The notes beneath the pieces are model-generated. The model had not been told where the DNA came from. It made no database searches and saw nothing but the letters and a program-made list of their open reading frames with translations. The position numbers were made by a program, and so were the translations under genes. Shown here piece after piece: positions 10,373 to 22,847 of a stretch of 64,000 bases of DNA. The first letter of the stretch is position 1. Every line of letters starts with the position of its first letter. The stretch comes from Corylus avellana (lineage: Eukaryota > Streptophyta > Magnoliopsida > Fagales > Betulaceae). The stretch is taken from positions 20,659,410-20,723,409 of the forward strand of contig NC_081544.1 in the NCBI RefSeq assembly GCF_901000735.1, given 5' to 3'.

Positions 10373-13300
10373 GATCCGCATGGTACTTGAAAATGCATAA
10401 CCATTAGCTGTGGGAGTGCACGGGATGTTGTTTATTTTGTCCCTTCTGAGAGAATGTGGGTCTATTCCTGCCTTGTGAGCTGCAATGACACCAATGGCTT
10501 CCCAATAGTTTGAGACCTTGACCTGTATGAGAGATTGAATTCCGTTATGATACATGCACTTCATTTGGAACAAATCACTTTATGATATGTTCAGATGTGT
10601 AGAAATATATGATGGGATAAAATATAGGGTATTTTTGAGCAATTCCTGAGTCAAAGCGCTATAACAGATAACACTTCAAATGTTTTTTTTTTTTTTTTTT
10701 CTTCTGTTTTGATTGCATTACGTATTTCAAAAAGGTGTCCCATAGTTTTCCGTCCAAAAGTGTGTCGTCTGTTAGTGTTCCCCCACATGGGGCTGGCCTG
10801 CAAGTGGTTTACGGGCCACCCCCATAGGAGCTAGGGGTGGCCACAATCCATCCCCCAGCGGTGGGGTTTTTCTTTTTTCTTTTTTTCTTCCCTTTTTCAA
10901 CTTTTTTTTTTTTTTTTTTTGATTTTTTACTAAAATTACTAAAAAATTAATATTTTATTTTGAAGTGGCAAAAATGTTGCCGTGACATTAACAAATGATA
11001 CAATTTTGGATGGAAAACCAGCGGAAGGATTTTAGAGCTACATCTGCACTGTATTAAAGTTATCTATTTAATAGAAAGACCCAGCAGTGAACAAGTAAAT
11101 CTAGAATAATTAAAGTACGGAATAAACTCTAGAAGAAGACATAATATTAGAGAATAATATAAAATATTATAATAAGATGGAAAAATGATTTCCAACTGTC
11201 ACTAGGATAGTTTTCTCAATACCCTATTAGGGGATTTGACTCTTTTTCTTTTTTGTCTCTTCCGCTTTCCCATTTTCCCCCTATTTTTATCGCAAATTGT
11301 ATATCTCAATCTAATCTAAGTTCATGACTTTCATAAAATTGTATGACATACAAATGTTGTACCTTGTACAAATTATAGTATCCAATTGTCCTTTTCTCCA
11401 AAATCTTTGTTTAAACAAGAATAATAAATGTATCTAGGTATTGCTTCAGAACCTAATTCCAAAAAATAAAAATAAGTCTTAAATAGACCCTTATATAACT
11501 TCACCCACAAAGAAAATATTAGTGCCCACTATTTTAAGGATAGATAGTAACAGTAATAACGACAGTAAATCGTATGCTGGTCTCACAACTCTAGGCTCAC
11601 AACTCTAGGCATACTGGAAAAAGAAGTATGGATGCAGGTCAGGGTAGAAGTGGTCCATTGACGAAGTTCACTTGGACTTAAGCAAGTTCATTGATATGGT
11701 AAATCCTAATTAATGGCAGGTGGTACCAACTTCTTGAGACAAATTTGAAGGCATACCAACACGAGAACAACAACACCAACTTATTCATAGAAAGAACTAG
11801 AAAATGATGTACAAGAATTAGAATGCATACCGCTTCAATCCCAACTTTATCTGGTGTATCATTGAGAACTGTTTCATTTTCCTCCACAGCAATAATAAGT
11901 GTCTGTAAGAAAATCAACGTTAGTAATAATTAAGCAACTGGTAGTTAAAACCTGATTGCTCATCATCAAAATCAAAGAGGGTGTAAGATGGATAGAGGTG
12001 ACTACAGAAGCCAAAGTTCCAACATGCCAATTTGCTTTTTCCGTATTCAACCACCATTATTAATCAGGAAAAGAAGAAAGCGTGAGAATAGATATGTCTC
12101 ATATTTATACCTTGTTCCTTTTGCTTCTTGCAAAAGCAAGAGCACCCTCTCCTCCACAAGCATCTATAGGAAGAACAACACTATCAACATCACTTGCCAA
12201 TATGCAACCCTTTTCCAGGGACTCATTGTTCTTCACCAGGTATTGTGGTGCATTACTTAGCCCAGCAAGCACACATGGCAAGAATGTGTGTCCTAACTGT
12301 TGCACAGGATTGGCATGTAAGAATACATAAGATAGAAAGAGAGATGTTAACTCACAAAAATCAACCTGAAAAAGCCTAGACATGGTAGGCATCCATGGAG
12401 AAGAAAATTTATTTATTTCTTTTCCAATGCTCTGTATTTGGAAAGATAATTTTATGTACTTTGTAATATGTCATACAACTCTTTGTGAAGAAAAGAACAA
12501 GAGAAGCTTTTTACATCCATACATGTTTGTTGTTTCTTTTCCTTCCATTTCGTATATCCTACAAAGGTATAAATACTTCCCATGGATCCTATGTTCTACA
12601 AATTTAACTCCATTTGTTCTGTAACACAAAGTCAAGGAAAGAAGTATAATCGTGAAGTTGAACAAGGCTGCTTGGCATTATACTTATGATGTTAATAGGC
12701 TATCTATTGAAATCAAGTAAATGCCGTTTTGCAACTGCAAAAACAAGTGGGGCCTTCCCAATCACATCTCCAGAATCTACCCCCACAACATAGAGAAAAG
12801 CCTTCACTAAACAAAACATCAAGCTTTCAGCAAAAGCCTGAGAATTTTTGTTATCTTCTAACCCTATCGATTTTCACTTTTTAATTTCCTCTTCACCTTT
12901 TAGATCCTTGCATTTTCCCACCTCTTCACACCAGTAAAGCAAAAGCTTGATCTACATAGCTCCATATCATCTTAGTTGCCTATATGTTCTTCAAGATGAC
13001 AAGAATAATTGTGCTGCACTAGCATTTTTACAAACCCATTTTTTATTTATCCTTTCTACTCTCTCCAGTAATCAGTGAACATGACCTCTTTTTTATTAAA
13101 ACAACTTGTTACTCTACAATTTGATTCATGAATATTTCATCTGATGACTTATAAATGTTTCCCTTCATAATGTATTGCTGATCGCACATGCCACACCCTT
13201 TTCTTAAGTATATCTTTTTATCTTTATATTTAATCAGAACACAGCTTTGGTATCAATAAATTATTGGCATACTTGGAGAGTAAATAGTCCACATTACCAG

Positions 13301-16300
13301 CATACATGAGGCAAGAAACAATTATCCAAAACTATGAACCCCCTGATAATTTTATGCTAAATTGTCACAAAGACTAATATAAGACATCCCTAGCTATGAA
13401 TACATATTATTGCCTTCCTTCAACAGTAAACTGCAGATATATATAGATAAATAAAATTTATGTACCCCATGGCATTCCACCCAAGATCTTACACTCTACC
13501 TCTCTTTTATTGGGGCATGAGATTCTATTTGGTCCAGAAAACAACTGAATCTAAATAACTTTATTTATTTATTTATTATCAAACACCACAACATCAAAGA
13601 ATTTTAATGGCCTCTTTTCACATGGACGAGATGCATTGGTGTTGTTTCAGGATGCTGAAGAATCAGGATGTTGTACAAGTTGGGAAGCCTTTATTAGAGC
13701 CCTATAGGTCTGATTAGGGCCTGACGCTTGTGATGACCCAATGGAGGCTCTTACTCGGCTTAAACAGACAGCTTCGGTGGCAACCTACAACACTCAATTT
13801 GAGTTGATATCTAACTGTATTAAAGGCTTATCAGAAAAACATATTGAGTTGCTTTTTTTTTTGATAAGTAAAAAAAACATATTGAGTTGCTTTTGAAGTG
13901 GTCTTAGGGATGACATTAGGCTTCTCGTAAGAATGCTTAACCCTACCACTCTCAATGCAGCCTTTGGGTTAGCAACGATGCAAGAAGAATATGTGAATAC
14001 TAATAGAAGGAATTTGAGACGGATGGGGACAATTCAGGGAAATTTCCTGCAAAGTGTAACAAAGGGAATTCAGAAACTCTCTATCCTCATTCAAAGAATT
14101 TCACCAGCTCAAATGGCACCAGGGTCATAATTGTGAGGGGCCTAAGTTGTTTGTGATGGAAAGACTAGAGTGGAACCAAGAGGAACTAAGTCAGCAAGGG
14201 GAGAGATAGATGAAACTAGAGAAGTTGTTGATTTAATGGCAGATTTGCCCCTAATATCATTGCAATCAATCTTGGGGTCTCCAAATTCCAAGAACATGAG
14301 ATTGTGGGACAATGTCAAGAATGTGTGGATGGTTATTCTGGTGGATACTGGAAATACTCACAACTTCTTAGATCCAAGAATTGTTAGAAATAGTCATTTA
14401 TGCATCAATTCCTCTGAAAAAGGTAGCCGATGGTGAAGAATCCTTAGTGCAGGAAAGTGTAAGAATGTGGCTAGCTTTAAATGTGCAGAGTAATTTCTTC
14501 AAAGTCGATGCGTCTTTAACCATATCTGGTTGTGACATGATGCTTGGAGTCAAGTGGCTGGGAATCTTCGGCTCTATTCTTTACAATGGAATTCTGTAAT
14601 GGGAGAACTATAAAACTTAAAGGGCTGAATCAACTCTTATGGACAGAGAAAGATTTTGTAAATCTACTAAGATGAACAGAAAGGGGCTGATTTTGCAATT
14701 TTATATATTATTTTGAAAAAGAAGTTTTTGTGCAAGGAAGGAAAGTGACCTCATTTCTAAGCTTTTGGAGGAATTGAAAGAAGTTTTTAAAGAACCTAAA
14801 GGGCTGCTTCCATCCAGGAGTTATGATCATCAAATCATTGTCAAGGAAGGTACTAAACCAGTTAGCATTAGACCATATCACTATCCTTATTAACACAAGA
14901 CTGAGATTGAAAAAATCGTTTGGGAATTACTAGAATCAGGAGTCATCAGACCAAGTTAGAGTCCTTTCTCCTCCTGTTTTGCTAGTCAGGAAAGTTGCTG
15001 GAAGCTGGAGGATGTGCATGCACTACCACGCCCTAAATCAAGAAACTGTTGAAGATAAGTTTCCAATTCTTGTTGTTGATCAATTATTAGATGAATTGTA
15101 TGGAGCTACAATATTTTCAAAACTAAAGGGGCACTATGAGCTTTTAGTAATTACCTTCTAAGCTTACTAATGCCCCCTCAACCTTTCAAGGGTTAATGAA
15201 TGACATTTCAAACCCTATCTAAAAAAATTGGTCATAATAATTTTTTATGACATCCTGGTCTACAACAAGACCCTAGAAGATCACTTGAAGCAATTAAGGG
15301 TTTTAACAGCAGCGGCGTCAGTTATATGCTGAAAGATCAAAATGTAGATTTGGTTGTAAGAACATGTATTACTTGGGGCATCTAACCTCAAAAGGAGTCA
15401 AGGCAGCCCAGTTAAAATGGAAGCTATTGTAAAATGGCATTTTCCTAAAACTTTATGAGGCGTTTGGATGGGGGTAATCTTTTAAGATTCCTGGGAATCT
15501 TAAAAGACTACCTCGTTTGGTAACATTCAAGTGAAGGGAATCCAGATAGCCAGGGGAATATGGATTCCCTCCCAACTGCCTATTGCTGGGAATCTGGATT
15601 CCCTTCTAAAGATATGTGAATTCATATTTCCTTAGCCATAGGAAAGTTTGCTTTATTTTAAATGACAAAAATGCACACATTTCGTTGTATATAAAATTTG
15701 TTATTGCCATTTTTTAATGCTACTTTTTGGGTTTGATTATGACCATTTGTAAAATTTGTGTACAAAAGTGAAGAACTATTTTATTCCACGAAACAGGAAA
15801 ATGAACATTAAATTTGTATATTAAAGTGAGACAGTTTTATTCCACAAAAAATGGAAATGAACAGGACTTATTTGGTTATAGATGAAAAATAAAGAAAATA
15901 AATCAAATAGTATAGACAAACTGTATATTGGAAAATGAAAAAATAAATAAATAAATAAAAAATAAAAATACCACAGTTTATATATACCTTTTCTTCCTTG
16001 TCATCTTTTTCTTAAAATTGTAAATAATTTTGTATCAAACAGCTTATACACTTGAAGAGAGAAACATAAGGATGAAAAGAATAAATAATTTCAACAAGAT
16101 GTCTAAGAATATACCAAACATGGGAATCTCATATTCCCGAGAATCCTATCGTATTCCGAATTCCCAAACTTAGTAACAGTCACATTCCTAAAAATCCAGA
16201 TTCTCAAGCATCACATTCCTAAGAATGTGGGTGCCAGGGGAATGTTAGATTCCTTCAAGGGGGGTTTTAGGTTTGATTGGATAATAAAGAAAATTTAGCA

Positions 16301-18085
16301 AGAACTCTGGGTTAATTGCTGCCTCTCTCACAGAATTTCTCAAAAAGAAATTATTGATGCGGACAGACAGAGCTAAAAAGGCTTTCCTAAAGCTCAAAAC
16401 CGTTGTCAGAAGTCTACTTGTTCTTACACTGCCGGATTTTTCAAAATATTTTATCATTGAGTGTGATGCTTTAGGCGAGGAAAAAGGGCAGTTTTGAGAT
16501 CCATTTTTGTCGTTATGAGGATCCTACATTTTGCTCCAACAAAAATTTTAGACTTTATTGATCACTTTTTATTTTGAAGGGTCGACCCAATAAATATGGC
16601 CTCCATTTCTAATTTGCACACACTTAGACTAATAACTCCTCATAAGTTGAGAGTTGCAAAGCCCTTCCTTTAATTCTTTGCTCAAGAAAGCAATCAGTTT
16701 TCCATCCTGCATTAAAATTGCACTAATTCACCTGAAGCATCACACTCAATGACAAAATGTTCAGAATATCAGGCGGTGTAAGGCTAGGTGGACTAGTGAC
16801 AGCAGTTTTGAGCTGTAAGTAGGCCTCTTTGGCCCTATTAGTACACAAAAAATAATTTTTCTTGAGCAATTTACGAGGGGCAATAATTAACCCATGGTGC
16901 TTGATAATTTTTCTATAGTATCCTGTCAAACCTAAAAACCCCTAAACGCTGTAAGAAGGCCTCTTTGGTCCTCTCAGTACACCAAAAAATAATTTTTCTT
17001 GAGCAATTTGTGAGTGGGGCAATAATTAACCTATAGTTCTTGATAATTTTTCTGTAGTATCCTGTCAAGCCTAAAAACCCCTAAAGGCTTTAAAGTTTTA
17101 GGAAATGGCCATTTTACCATAGCTTCAATTTTAACTAGGTCTACCTTGACTCCTTTCGAAATTAGTTGCCCCAAATAATCCACTTCCTTACAACCAAATC
17201 TACATTCTGATCTTTTAGCGTATAACTCATGCTGCTATAAGATTTTTAACACTAGCATTAAATGTTTCAAGTGATCTTCTATGGTCTTGTTGTAGACCAG
17301 GATGTCATAAAAAATACTAGGGACAAATTTTCTTAGACAGGGTTTGAAAATGCCATTCATTAAACCTTGAAAGTTGAGGGGCATTACTAAAACCTAATAG
17401 TGCCCCTTGTTAAATCACTATTTGTCTCAAAACCTTAAGTTGATTGGAAAAAATAAATTTAATCATTTAATTTAAATAAGAACACTCCCCCTCAAGTGTG
17501 GGTCTAAACTCCCCCTTAATAAGGGAGGCCCAACACGTAGGATATTTAATTGAAATGGGAGGTGAATGACCGAAATAGGGCTCAAACTCAGAACCTTTAC
17601 TCTGATACCATATTAAATCACTACTTGTCCTAAAAGCTTAAGCAGATAGGAAGAAATGAATTTAATGATTTAATTTATATTCTAACACTCCGAATGAGTC
17701 ATAAAGACAATTTTGGGCCTCCAGTCTAACCCTAATCTAACGGTATCCCGATCTAAGGTCTAATATTTTGAAAGTATTGTAGCTCCATACAATTCATCTA
17801 ATAATTCATCAACAACAGGAATTGAGAACTTATATTTAATAGTTTCTTGATTTAGGGCCCAATAATCTATACACATCCTCCGGCTTCCATCAGGCAATCT
17901 GACTAACAAAATGGAAAAGGAGAAAGGACTCTGACTTGGTCCAATGATGATTCTTGATTCCAATAACTCCTACACAACTTTTTCAACCTTAGTCTTCTGA
18001 TAATAAGCATAGCGATATGGTATAATGCTAACCAGTTGAGTACCTTACTTGAGAATGATTTGATGATCATATGCACTCACATACA

Positions 18086-18124
<39 letters not shown>

Positions 18125-21099
18125 TTCACCCCTATATTTTAAAAGCTTATACTTTCTTTGTTATCTTAAGAGTTGCTGACCTCCTCAGCAGCCGCTTTTG
18201 GGCACAGCGATAGGCTCAGGGGAAAGGGTGATAATGCAGGAGCATGTGCACAAGGAATTTGGAATTCCTGCACCACCAAATGACTTATAACCGCCTCCAC
18301 TCCTGCCAATAGATCTATTCCCTGCAAAGGAAAGAGAACAAGGCATAGTGAGATATGAACCTGAATAGTATGAAATGAACTGAAGTTGCTTCAGCTAAAA
18401 ACCCATCATGAACTGAAACGGCCAAAGATGCCAAGTTTTTGGATCACCTTATGAAGTAAATCAAAGCCAACTTGGTAGCAAAGTGGTGTTTCAATGACAG
18501 AAACCACACCTATGTGCACCACGCTGATGCTCTTCCTACAAGTTATGGGGTAGAAAATGACTCAAGCATTGCTCTCATACACTTAATGAACCACATCAAC
18601 CCACAACCATAGACACAAAGTTGACATCCAGAACTATTACCAAGATAAAAAAAAAAACAAAACAAAACAAAACTAAGGAGTACAGGAATTAATATAAATG
18701 GTATTTAGCTGAATTTTGATTATAAATATTCTAAAAGTAATCATGGACATGTTTGAAAGGAAAGAGAGGTAGCATGGGAAGTAGAAAAGTTAGCATACAA
18801 GTTATTTCAGTCCAAACTTTCAGATTTATCTGGAACTTGCAATATTTGAAAAGAATTCAATTGTAAAGAGAAAAATAAATAAATAAATAAAAATAAATTA
18901 GCTCTCATACGTCAAGTCAAAGCTTCTATAATGAAGAGCTTGTTCAACATGTTGGGCAGCTTAAACCTACAACATGCCTTGACATGCTCATTGTGTTCAA
19001 CATTGAATGATTGTAACAGGAGTATGGCCTAACCAAAAAATAGATAAATAAATTACAATGCAATGTAGTACCCAAAGCCATTAATGACATACCATTCCTT
19101 GCCGATAGTCATCTGTGTCTTCAACATCATCATCTGGGAAGCGTCCAACAACTGCAATGGCATTAACCCCTGACCAGCTAACTAAAGTCTGTACAGCTCT
19201 CAGTAATGACTCGGGGTGTTTAATTCTCCCTGTTGATTGCCCACTCTTTGGATCAACCCACTTTTCTACCTGTAAGAGATATATTGGGTTCTTGCACTCA
19301 CAATGGAAGAAAAAATCTGTTTTTATGGCTAGGCAATTCAAAATTTATCTAAAACCACAATAATTGGAAGTAGGAAAGACTTTTGGTTATGAATGAGAAA
19401 AAATATTTAAAATGTCAAAAAAAGAAAATCTCTATCAAATATGTGATAAGATAAAACTAAAGAAAACATTTGTTTTGATAATGAAGAACCCCTCCAAAGC
19501 AGGATCACTTCATGTATCCACCCCTGTCAGGTAATCCGCGGACCCGTGTAACTCAAGAAAATATTATAAGAAATAAGTTGAAATATAACAAGAACTTCTC
19601 AAATACAGCATGATTACTCACTAATCAGGGCCTTTTTTCTTCTTTTTTTCACTCCCACTCTTTACAGACTTTCATAACCATGCCCCTCATGAAGTTAGAT
19701 CACAAGCAGATATGTGATACAGCCTATTTATCAATTATTAAGTACTTGACCCCCAAACAAAACCATTTAGCAAATGAAAGCATGCTATGTAATTCGATTA
19801 GCATGATTCCTCTGTTAGCATAGCTCTATTTAAAACGACCCGGCTGAGTGAATTCACCAAATTCTACTCCATATCTAAGCTAGACTAAAAATGGGTACCT
19901 CCAAAGGGGTGTCAGTTACAATATATTCCACCATAGGCAATCCAAGGGAAGCCCTTACAGCATCAGCCACTTGTAAATGGCGTATCTGAAGCTCTTCCTC
20001 TATCCCAGCATCAAGAACCAATCCCACCTGCTTCACATCACAAGTTCAATACACAATTACATGACATTGGTCGAGCAAATAACTGTTTGATACATGACAG
20101 CACCTTGTCACATGTCTTTAGGGGATAATATGTATGATCACCCCCAGCTTTGTCCCTATTCTAATGCCACCCCCCTCAGATTTCAGTTGTTTTTAATCTT
20201 AATTGTTTTAAAATTACTTCGGTATAAAGATAACGTGTAATGTGCCCACATAAATATCATGTGACACACTTTCATCAGCAAGGCATAGATGTGTGATCAA
20301 AATAATCAAAAACAGAGAGGTTAGATTAGACAAGGGCCAAGTTGAAGGGGCAAAAATATATTTTAGCCTCTTTTTTTTTCTTTTTTTTTCGGCTGAGACA
20401 TGTGACACATAATAACAATGGGAGTTACTATATAAAACTAACAATACAATCCTATCCTGCAGGATAAAAGAGACGCATTAGAACACACTCTATTTTGGTG
20501 TACAGGCTGCAGGGCCCATGATCCTTCAGCAAAACGGTCAAGAGCATGACCTTCAACGTACAAAACATTTGGCATGGGCCAGTAGAGCATTGCTGCATTA
20601 AGCACCTGCAAAAGGGCTGATGAAAATGAAGCAGAATCCAATTTCTGAAAACCATCTAGCCCGCGTTACAGACCCAAAGCAAATGACCAAGCTACCCTAA
20701 TTCAAACAAACCCAGAGTGAGAGTGTGGAGGCACGTTACATTGGGGTGAGTGATGAGGCAATCGACGACGGAGGAGAGCGCGCGGGCTACGGGCAGAGCG
20801 TCGCCGGCGAATCCACCAATGGCGGCTCCTATCCCTGTCGGGACTATCATCACGCTCGTGTAGTCCCTCTTAAACTGCGCGTCCAAACACAAACCACAAT
20901 CTCATTTCTCTGCCCTCCCCTTTCTTTGAATTTACAAACAGCAAAAAGACGAAGAGAATCAGTGGTCGAGGAAGCTCACCTTGCCCGAGTGGTTCGAAGT
21001 GAAGCAGGAGACGCGTAGTTTAGTGGGCGTCTGGGATTTCGCGACGAAACGTTTTTTGGCGGCGAGAGAGGGGAGTGGATGGTTGAGATGGACTGCCAT
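10367..21099 (-). CDS. Plastid-targeted DUF3326 protein, nine exons, complete
   Basis: Encodes 410 aa of the DUF3326 family, shared by plants and cyanobacteria and of unknown biochemical function. Coding exons, 5' to 3': 21099-20980, 20874-20740, 20605-20489, 20027-19899, 19269-19093, 18321-18181, 12296-12111, 11902-11831, 10522-10367. All junctions keep frame and follow GT-AG; the exon 3 donor is AGA|GTGTGT, weaker than the others. Residues 1-40 are rich in Ser, Lys, Arg and Ala and poor in acids, like a chloroplast transit peptide. Hallmarks: [18 protein letters not shown] (about 50-67), [16 protein letters not shown] (about 95-110), [17 protein letters not shown] (about 319-335) and [17 protein letters not shown] (about 364-380). 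The start is the first ATG before the transit-like segment. Intron 6 is 5884 bp and filled with mobile elements; the others are 105-1308 bp. No frameshift or stop was seen, so the gene looks functional. Confidence 0.93.
10640..11065. mobile_element. Probable decayed MITE in intron 8 of the DUF3326 gene
   Basis: This part of the 1308-bp intron has a GC-rich gggctggcctgc/ggggtggcc-like core (10770-10860) between T-rich tracts, the composition of the dispersed elements at 3420-3610 and 60360-60445. Possible arms are gttttccgtccaaaagtgtg (10745) and aattttggatggaaaacc (about 11000), which pair as inverted complements. Ends are approximate. Confidence 0.45.
13615..15455 (+). pseudogene. Ty3/gypsy gag-protease-RT remnant in DUF3326 intron 6
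   Basis: Conceptual translation in shifting frames gives, in order: a gag core (13640-13990) with [12 protein letters not shown] and [14 protein letters not shown] words; an aspartic protease active-site-like stretch [11 protein letters not shown] (about 14342-14374); and the reverse-transcriptase entry region (14815-15165) with [11 protein letters not shown] and [16 protein letters not shown]. Many stops and frameshifts break it, and no LTRs are attached, so it is dead. It lies antisense to the host gene. Confidence 0.85.
13835..13894. repeat. Micro-insertion flanked by a 22-bp target duplication
   Basis: The string aaaaacatattgagttgc followed by tttt occurs at 13835-13856 and again at 13873-13894. 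Between them are only 16 bases (13857-13872, ttttttgataagtaaa). In the gypsy gag frame one copy is redundant. A long duplication around a T-run plus a few bases is the footprint expected from an almost completely truncated LINE or SINE insertion on the minus strand. Confidence 0.75.
15456..16258. mobile_element. Insertion splitting the gypsy RT, palindrome-rich
   Basis: The gypsy RT reading stops near 15455 at [12 protein letters not shown] codons and resumes near 16259 with the following conserved stretch, so about 800 bases are inserted. The insert is non-coding and rich in self-complementary gggaatc...gattccc words (15490-15605, 16120-16250). It starts near ggcgtttgg, a word common at the ends of plant MITEs. 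Inverted ends are not clear, so the class is unknown. Confidence 0.6.
16259..16640 (+). pseudogene. Continuation of the plus-strand gypsy remnant (RT end/RNase H start)
   Basis: In broken frames it reads the RT C-terminal and start of RNase H, including [14 protein letters not shown] (about 16357-16398) and IIECDA (about 16453-16470). It is the downstream half of the element interrupted at 15456-16258. The right limit is approximate because an inverted gypsy fragment follows. Confidence 0.7.
16812..17086. repeat. 136-bp tandem duplication within the gypsy remnant
   Basis: 16812-16947 and 16948-17086 are direct copies, both starting gctgtaag-aggcctctttgg and ending cctaaaaacccctaaa. About ten differences and small indels separate them, so the duplication arose after insertion but is not recent. 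Confidence 0.9.
17408..17687 (-). mobile_element. TRIM (miniature LTR element) inside the gypsy remnant
   Basis: Terminal direct repeats of about 77 bases (17408-17486 and about 17611-17687) start tgttaaatcacta/attaaatcacta and end near taaca. Between them lies ctctgataccat (about 17598-17609), the minus-strand form of a primer-binding site complementary to initiator tRNA-Met, next to the right repeat. A pyrimidine-rich cactccccctc stretch beside the left repeat is the likely polypurine tract on the minus strand. It has no coding capacity. It is the same family as 31470-31751, and the target duplication is too decayed to read. Confidence 0.82.
18091..18122. repeat. (GA)n microsatellite
   Basis: About 16 uninterrupted GA units inside intron 6 of the DUF3326 gene, close to the exon 6 donor. 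Confidence 0.97.
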
Positions 21100-21816
21100 T
21101 TCTGCCGGCGTGTGGATTATTGTGCCGTCCAGGGAACGAGGATAAGGAGTCCCGCTTTGTTCTCAACCTGTTTTTGTGTTTATGAACCTCTTAAGCTGAC
21201 GAAGCCCATGGACGATAATTCTATCTATTTATTTATTTATTTTTTTAAAGAGATGCTATCTATTTTAAATTGCCATAATTTAAAGTTTGTGAATTTAACC
21301 GATTTATATTAATTTATAATTTTAAATATTTTTTAAAGTCGCTTTAATATTGACTTAACATACTGATAGTTTTAAATCTTGACTATAAAATTGATATTAT
21401 TCATTTCAAATAATATAAAGGATCCTTGTCCCATCACTAAAGATGTTATCGACCCAACTAACTACTTGTTCCTGTCCATTTTTTAGTAGATTGAGTTACT
21501 GGGATGCCAGTGACAGACGTTGTATGGGAGCAGATCTTAGTCCCTTTTTACTATAGCGATATGAGTAATTTTAGAAGTCACTTTTATGTTTATCTAATAA
21601 TGATGTGGCTCTTCAATTCAAAAAAATAATAATAATAATAATAATAAAATAATGATGTTGCTCTTAAAATTACTATTTGATCAAAATTCAACAATGATTA
21701 ATCATAAGGTCAATAATAATTTTAAGAGTCACATCATTCTTGAAGTGACAGAAAAAAAAAAACTTATAGCATTACTCGAGCAATATAAATAAAGGAAAAT
21801 GATTAAGGCACAATTT
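21100..21816. other. 5' flank of the DUF3326 gene, then AT-rich spacer
   Basis: 21100-21210 is the likely 5' untranslated region and promoter of the minus-strand gene. The rest is AT-rich. 21600-21660 has an (ATA)n-like tract, and gagtaat-type words at 21564 and 21773 suggest a weak MITE remnant. No gene was recognised. Confidence 0.5.
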
Positions 21817-22831
21817 TTTTTTTTTTTTTTGAAGAATAATTTTGGAATTTCATTCAGGCTCTAAATGAGCAAAAATCAAGAAGAGGGAAAGGATTCCTCT
21901 CTCCTTACGATACCATAGATACAAGAAGGTATGGAAGACCACCTCATCGTGTCTATGACATGGTTTCTAGCTCCAACAGCTAGTGCATGGGCCGCCGCAT
22001 TTGCCTCCCGTTTGGCATGAGTAAAGCATGCTTGGTTCAAGGCTTGGAGAGCTACCTTGATATCCTCTATTAGATGACCATGCATACTTTGACATTGGTT
22101 CGTTGAGTTCACATCGTTTACTACTTGCAAAGCATCGCCCTCGAAAATTGTCGACCTGTAGCCTTCTTCTCTGCAGAACGTCACAGCATATAAGGCTGCC
22201 AGAAACCATCCTTTGTCATTTCGAGCTATGATCCCCAGCCCAATACTTTTGTTATTCCCATCTACAGCTGCATCCCAATTTATTTTGACCCTTCCTTGTG
22301 GTGGAGGTTGCCATTTGATCCTTTCAGGCTTTGGTGCTGGTCGTCCTTGCTGTACAGTCTTGTCGTTAATCTTCTGGAAATAGGCCAGAGCGTTGTTGGC
22401 CTCCCTCATGATATGCGAGGGATGTGTGAAGCTTCCTTCATGGATGTATTCATTTCGACGTATCCAGATGCGACGAGCCGTTATCGCAAAAAGCTCTACC
22501 TCAGCCATCTCGCAGCGGTTCTTCACCATCTGAAAAATCTCCATGAATTCTCGCCCTCCAGATACACACTTCTGTAGTTTAATACTGCCTTCTCCCCAAA
22601 CGTCATTAGCTGCCGGGCAGTCCCAGCAAGCATGTCCTACTGTTTCTTCCTCCCTTTGGCAGATTGGGCAGAGATTATTATCGCATATCCCACGGCGGAA
22701 AAGATTAGCCTTTGTTGGTAGCAAATTATGGCATGCTCTCCACAGGAACATTTTCACAGCATTAGGAATATTTAACCTCCAGCAGGTTCGCCATTCCTCA
22801 TTGGGTTGATGCTTCGTTGAGCTCTCTGGAA
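21817..22831 (-). mobile_element. 5'-truncated LINE (ORF2 zinc finger + RNase H), target duplication intact
   Basis: The minus strand encodes the ORF2 C-terminus with no internal stop (stop at 21876): a zinc-binding RT-associated region with WRLNIPNAVKMFLWRACH and LCPICQREEETVGHACWDCP, then an RNase H domain with KINWDAAVD, FEGDALQVV and HAKREANAAAHALA. A poly(T) run (to 21830) is the element's poly(A) tail. The 16-base string gattaaggcacaattt flanks it at 21801-21816 and 22832-22847, the insertion duplication. EN and most RT are missing, as expected from truncated reverse transcription. The open frame and exact duplication suggest a fairly young insertion. Confidence 0.92.
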
Positions 22832-22847
22832 GATTAAGGCACAATTT

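Larger units (their letters stand above)
16641..17990 (-). pseudogene. Second gypsy RT/RNase H remnant, opposite orientation
   Basis: On the minus strand it reads, from 17963 downwards, [29 protein letters not shown] and [16 protein letters not shown] (RT entry), then [12 protein letters not shown] and [15 protein letters not shown] (about 16930-16800), then an RNase H start near 16640-16750. It lies tail to tail with the plus-strand copy and belongs to the same gypsy clade. It contains stops, a 136-bp internal duplication and a TRIM insertion. Confidence 0.82.
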
